Shown here piece after piece: positions 22,947 to 25,327 of a stretch of DNA of 25,327 bases (the stretch's first letter is position 1; each line of letters opens with the position of its first letter). The notes beneath the pieces are model-generated. The model was not told the DNA's origin. It saw nothing but the letters and a program-made list of their open reading frames with translations, and ran no database searches. Made by a program: the position numbers and the translations under genes. Origin of the DNA: an uncultured Prevotella sp. (GTDB lineage Bacteria > Bacteroidota > Bacteroidia > Bacteroidales > Bacteroidaceae); NCBI GenBank assembly GCA_900543975.1, contig UQTI01000042.1, positions 1-25,327 of the forward strand, written 5' to 3'.

Positions 22947-23702
22947 ATGAATATAGCACTTATTGGCTACGGCAAGATGGGCCACATGATCGAACAGATC
23001 GCCCGCGAGCGTGGCCACAACATCGTGAGCATCATTGATGTAGACAACCAGGCCGACTTCGAGTCGGAGGCCTTCGCTTCGGCCGACGTGGCGATAGAGT
23101 TTACCTCACCCACAGCTGCCTATGGCAACTATCTCAAGGCGTTCAAGGCTGGCGTGAAGGTGGTGAGCGGCTCTACAGGATGGATGAAAGAGCATGAGGC
23201 CGACGTGCGACGCATGTGCTCGGAGGAGGGCAAGACGCTGTTCTGGGCGTCAAACTTCAGCATCGGCGTGGCCATCTTCTCTGCCGTGAACCGCTATCTG
23301 GCAAAGATCATGAACGGCTTCCCACAGTATGACGTGCGCATGGAGGAGACACACCATGTGCATAAGCTCGACGCTCCCTCAGGCACAGCCATAACGCTAG
23401 CTGAGGAGATCGTCAACGACCTCGACCGCAAGACCGCATGGGTCAAGGGAGAGCAGCATCTGGCCGACGGCACCGTGGAGGGAACAAACGTGTGTGAACC
23501 CGCCGAGCTGCCCATCGAGAGCATACGCCGCGACGAGGTGCCGGGCATTCACAGCATTATCTACAACTCTGAAGCCGACTGCATAACGATCACGCACGAC
23601 GCTCACTCGCGCAAGGGTTTCGCCCTGGGAGCTGTGCTCGCTGCCGAGTTTACAAAGGAGCATGAGGGATTGCTGACTATCGGGGATATGTTTAAGTTTT
23701 AA
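22947..23702 (+). CDS. dapB: 4-hydroxy-tetrahydrodipicolinate reductase
   Basis: Cytoplasmic enzyme of lysine and meso-diaminopimelate synthesis. It reduces hydroxy-tetrahydrodipicolinate with NAD(P)H; the length of 251 residues is normal. The Rossmann nucleotide-binding loop is IALIGYGKMG (residues 3-12). FTSPTAAYGNY and VVSGSTGW are the cofactor and active-site segments. The catalytic signature is HHVHKLDAPSGTA, with His136, His137, Lys140 and Asp142. The C-terminal part shows EVPGIHSIIYNSEADCITI and HDAHSRKGFALGAVLAAEF. The frame is open to 22803, but that part precedes and overlaps the -7 box at 22871, so ATG 22947 is correct. lepB follows in the same direction, an arrangement familiar in Bacteroidales. 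Confidence 0.96.
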   Translation: MNIALIGYGKMGHMIEQIARERGHNIVSIIDVDNQADFESEAFASADVAIEFTSPTAAYGNYLKAFKAGVKVVSGSTGWMKEHEADVRRMCSEEGKTLFWASNFSIGVAIFSAVNRYLAKIMNGFPQYDVRMEETHHVHKLDAPSGTAITLAEEIVNDLDRKTAWVKGEQHLADGTVEGTNVCEPAELPIESIRRDEVPGIHSIIYNSEADCITITHDAHSRKGFALGAVLAAEFTKEHEGLLTIGDMFKF

Positions 23703-23710
23703 AAAATAGA

Positions 23711-23770
23711 AGCCCCTCCCCCTCGCCGCTTCGCGGCTCACCCCTCCCCTTAGGGCGGGGAGTGAATGGC
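23711..23770 (+). repeat. GC-rich palindromic intergenic repeat (REP-like), short form 2
   Basis: 57 of 60 bases match 17251-17310, with the same two hairpins. It begins eight bases after the dapB stop. The preceding AAAATAGAAGCCCC also occurs at the dprA end, so the shared element starts a little earlier than 23711. Confidence 0.9.
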
Positions 23771-23842
23771 CTTGGAACTTGAAGTTTTTTCTTCTCATGT
23801 TCTTGCTTCAATCTTTCATCTTATTGCCTTGGCATAACAACC

Positions 23843-23871
23843 AAAGGTCGAGCGAGGGCGGGGAGTGAATG
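23843..23871 (+). repeat. REP-like element fragment
   Basis: Contains AAAGGTCGAGCGAGGGCGGG followed by GAGTGAATGGCC. This is the outer arm and loop part of the long form at 15391-15486, without the GCCGC hairpin half. It lies about 75 bases after the full copy. Confidence 0.75.
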
Positions 23872-24000
23872 GCCTTTTTTCTTGAGAGGTGTCTTGAAAA
23901 AGGCATATCCTGAAAGCGAATATTAACAACAAAGAAAAAAATCCATCAATCATCGGCGGGCGAGGAGCAGAGGGTGCGGATGGTGTGGAAAAAAATTTTT

Positions 24001-25327
24001 ATGATTGACAAAGAAAAAGCAAGTCTTGACCCACGAAAGCAGTGGGCTAAGTTTATAGTGGTCCTGGCGATCTACCTCCTCATCCTGCTGTGGCTGAAGA
24101 GCTGGCTTGGACTCGTGGTGGTGCCGTTTATCTTCGACGTCTACATCACAAAGAAAATTAAATGGCAGTGGTGGCGCGACTCGGAAGGCGTGACCCGTTT
24201 CGTCATGTCGTGGGTCGACGCTCTGGTGTTTGCCCTCGTGGCGGTCTATTTCATTAACCTGTTCTTCTTCCAGAACTATGTCATACCGTCATCGTCGCTG
24301 GAGAAATCGCTGCTCACAGGCGACTATCTCTTCGTGTCGAAGGTGAGCTACGGACCGCGCAAGCCGCAGACACCGCTCACGCTGCCCCTCACGCAGCACA
24401 CGCTGCCGGTGTTCGAGTGTCGCTCGTACATTGAGTGGCCGCAGTGGCCCTACGAACGCGCAAAGGGCTTGGGACAGGTGCAGCTCAACGACATCGTGGT
24501 GTTCAACTATCCTGCCGGCGACTCGCTCTGCTCGGCACCACAGTATCAGGCGCAAGATTTCTACCGCCTGACTTACGGCATTGGCGAGAGCAACTGGATT
24601 GAGCGCCATAACGGACAGAACCCCGACTTCGCCAACATGACGCCTCAGCAGCAGCGCAACTTCTTCGCTTCTATCTATGCGCTCGGACGCAAGATCATAA
24701 ACGACAACCATCTCGAATATGGCGAGGTCATTTCGCGCCCCGTCGACCGACGCGAAAACTATGTGAAGCGCTGCGTGGGACTGCCCGGACAGACGTTGCA
24801 GATAAAGAACCGCACCGTCTATATCAACGGCAAGGCCAACAAGGAACCCGACAACGTGCAGTATGCCTACTATGTGAAGCTGCGCGGACAGCTGCCATCG
24901 GAGCTTATCGACGAGCTGGGCATATCGCAGGAAGACATCATGTCGCTCAACCAGCAGGGATATCTGCCGCTCACACACGCCTCGGCAAGGGCGCTGCGAA
25001 GCCGCAAGGACCTCGTGGAGAGCGTGACCATGGTTGAGGACCCGACAACATGGGACATCTATCCGCTCAACGGCAACAAGGGATGGACACGCGACAACTA
25101 TGGACCTGTATGGATCCCGAAGAAGGGCGCCACCGTGAAGCTCGACATGAACAACATTGCCATCTATGAGCGCCCGATAAAGGTCTATGAGGGCAACGAC
25201 CTTCAGGTGCGCGGCGGAAAGATCTTCATCAACGGCAAACCCGCAACAAGCTACACATTCAAGATGGACTATTACTGGATGATGGGCGACAACCGCCACA
25301 ACTCGCTCGACTCGCGCTACTGGGGCT
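24001..25327 (+). CDS. lepB: Signal peptidase I, C-terminus beyond the window
   Basis: Inner-membrane serine protease that cuts signal peptides from exported proteins; 442 residues are visible and the frame is still open. Two hydrophobic stretches lie near the N-terminus (about 18-50 and 72-92). The catalytic serine is Ser99 in QNYVIPSSSLEKSLLTGDYL. The general-base lysine is Lys256 in NYVKRCVGLPGQ. The conserved box near the C-terminus is MMGDNRHNSLDSRYWG at the window edge. The spacing of 157 residues between Ser and Lys, against about 55 in E. coli, shows a large inserted domain, as in other Bacteroidetes enzymes of this type. An in-frame ATG at 23980 is an alternative start. ATG 24001 is preferred because it gives the family-like MIDKEK start. 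It is downstream of dapB by about 300 repeat-containing bases. Confidence 0.93.
   Translation, partial: MIDKEKASLDPRKQWAKFIVVLAIYLLILLWLKSWLGLVVVPFIFDVYITKKIKWQWWRDSEGVTRFVMSWVDALVFALVAVYFINLFFFQNYVIPSSSLEKSLLTGDYLFVSKVSYGPRKPQTPLTLPLTQHTLPVFECRSYIEWPQWPYERAKGLGQVQLNDIVVFNYPAGDSLCSAPQYQAQDFYRLTYGIGESNWIERHNGQNPDFANMTPQQQRNFFASIYALGRKIINDNHLEYGEVISRPVDRRENYVKRCVGLPGQTLQIKNRTVYINGKANKEPDNVQYAYYVKLRGQLPSELIDELGISQEDIMSLNQQGYLPLTHASARALRSRKDLVESVTMVEDPTTWDIYPLNGNKGWTRDNYGPVWIPKKGATVKLDMNNIAIYERPIKVYEGNDLQVRGGKIFINGKPATSYTFKMDYYWMMGDNRHNSLDSRYWG

Noticed and set aside
24289..25299. 336-codon leftward open frame opposite lepB
   Set aside because: It is an antisense shadow. The plus strand has all the signal peptidase I boxes in frame, and long antisense frames are common opposite GC-richer genes here.

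Overview
The window looks like a chromosomal segment of a Prevotella-type member of the Bacteroidales. The evidence is a SusC/SusD pair with an ECF sigma factor and a FecR anti-sigma factor, an S46 dipeptidyl-peptidase, DUF2851 and PCMD-domain proteins, a dapB-lepB pair, A-rich rather than Shine-Dalgarno-rich start sites, and promoter boxes of the Bacteroidetes form TAnnTTTG. No rRNA, tRNA, CRISPR array, integrase or transposase was seen.

Left part (1-7175). A leftward secreted-protein gene cut by the window edge diverges from a rightward operon of ECF sigma factor, FecR/DUF4974 anti-sigma factor, SusC-like TonB-dependent receptor with an N-terminal STN signalling domain, and SusD-like lipoprotein. 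This is a self-regulated glycan-uptake unit: substrate at the receptor should release the sigma factor through FecR. The shared intergenic region holds one copy of a 115-bp repeat whose second copy lies 12.9 kb away.

Middle (7339-12446). Three rightward genes follow: an SpmA-SpmB fusion, a Wzx/MATE-like polysaccharide flippase, and a secreted S46 dipeptidyl-peptidase of predicted DPP7 type. Octamer GGTAAAAA arrays fill the gaps around them, and a strong terminator closes the block.

Gene-poor region (12447-14230). About 1.8 kb of AT-rich sequence carries no convincing protein gene. It holds the second 115-bp repeat, a run of overlapping hairpins that could be a structured RNA, and a tandemly duplicated terminator module facing dusB.

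Right part, leftward genes (14231-22514). First come DUF2851, a hotdog thioesterase, dprA and dusB, in transcription order, with minisatellites and GC-rich palindromic repeats in the gaps. Upstream lies a three-gene envelope operon: PCMD lipoprotein, outer-membrane beta-barrel, and a secreted calycin-like/PCMD protein with a C-terminal sorting-like segment. It has its own promoter and terminator, and I regard it as the best candidate for an uncharacterised system.

Right end, rightward (22947-25327). dapB is followed by lepB, which is cut by the window edge.

An overall theme is how closely the intergenic repeat families abut genes. Four unrelated genes end in or against repeat units (S46 peptidase, dusB, dprA, DUF2851), and in three of them the stop codon or the C-terminal codons lie inside the repeat.
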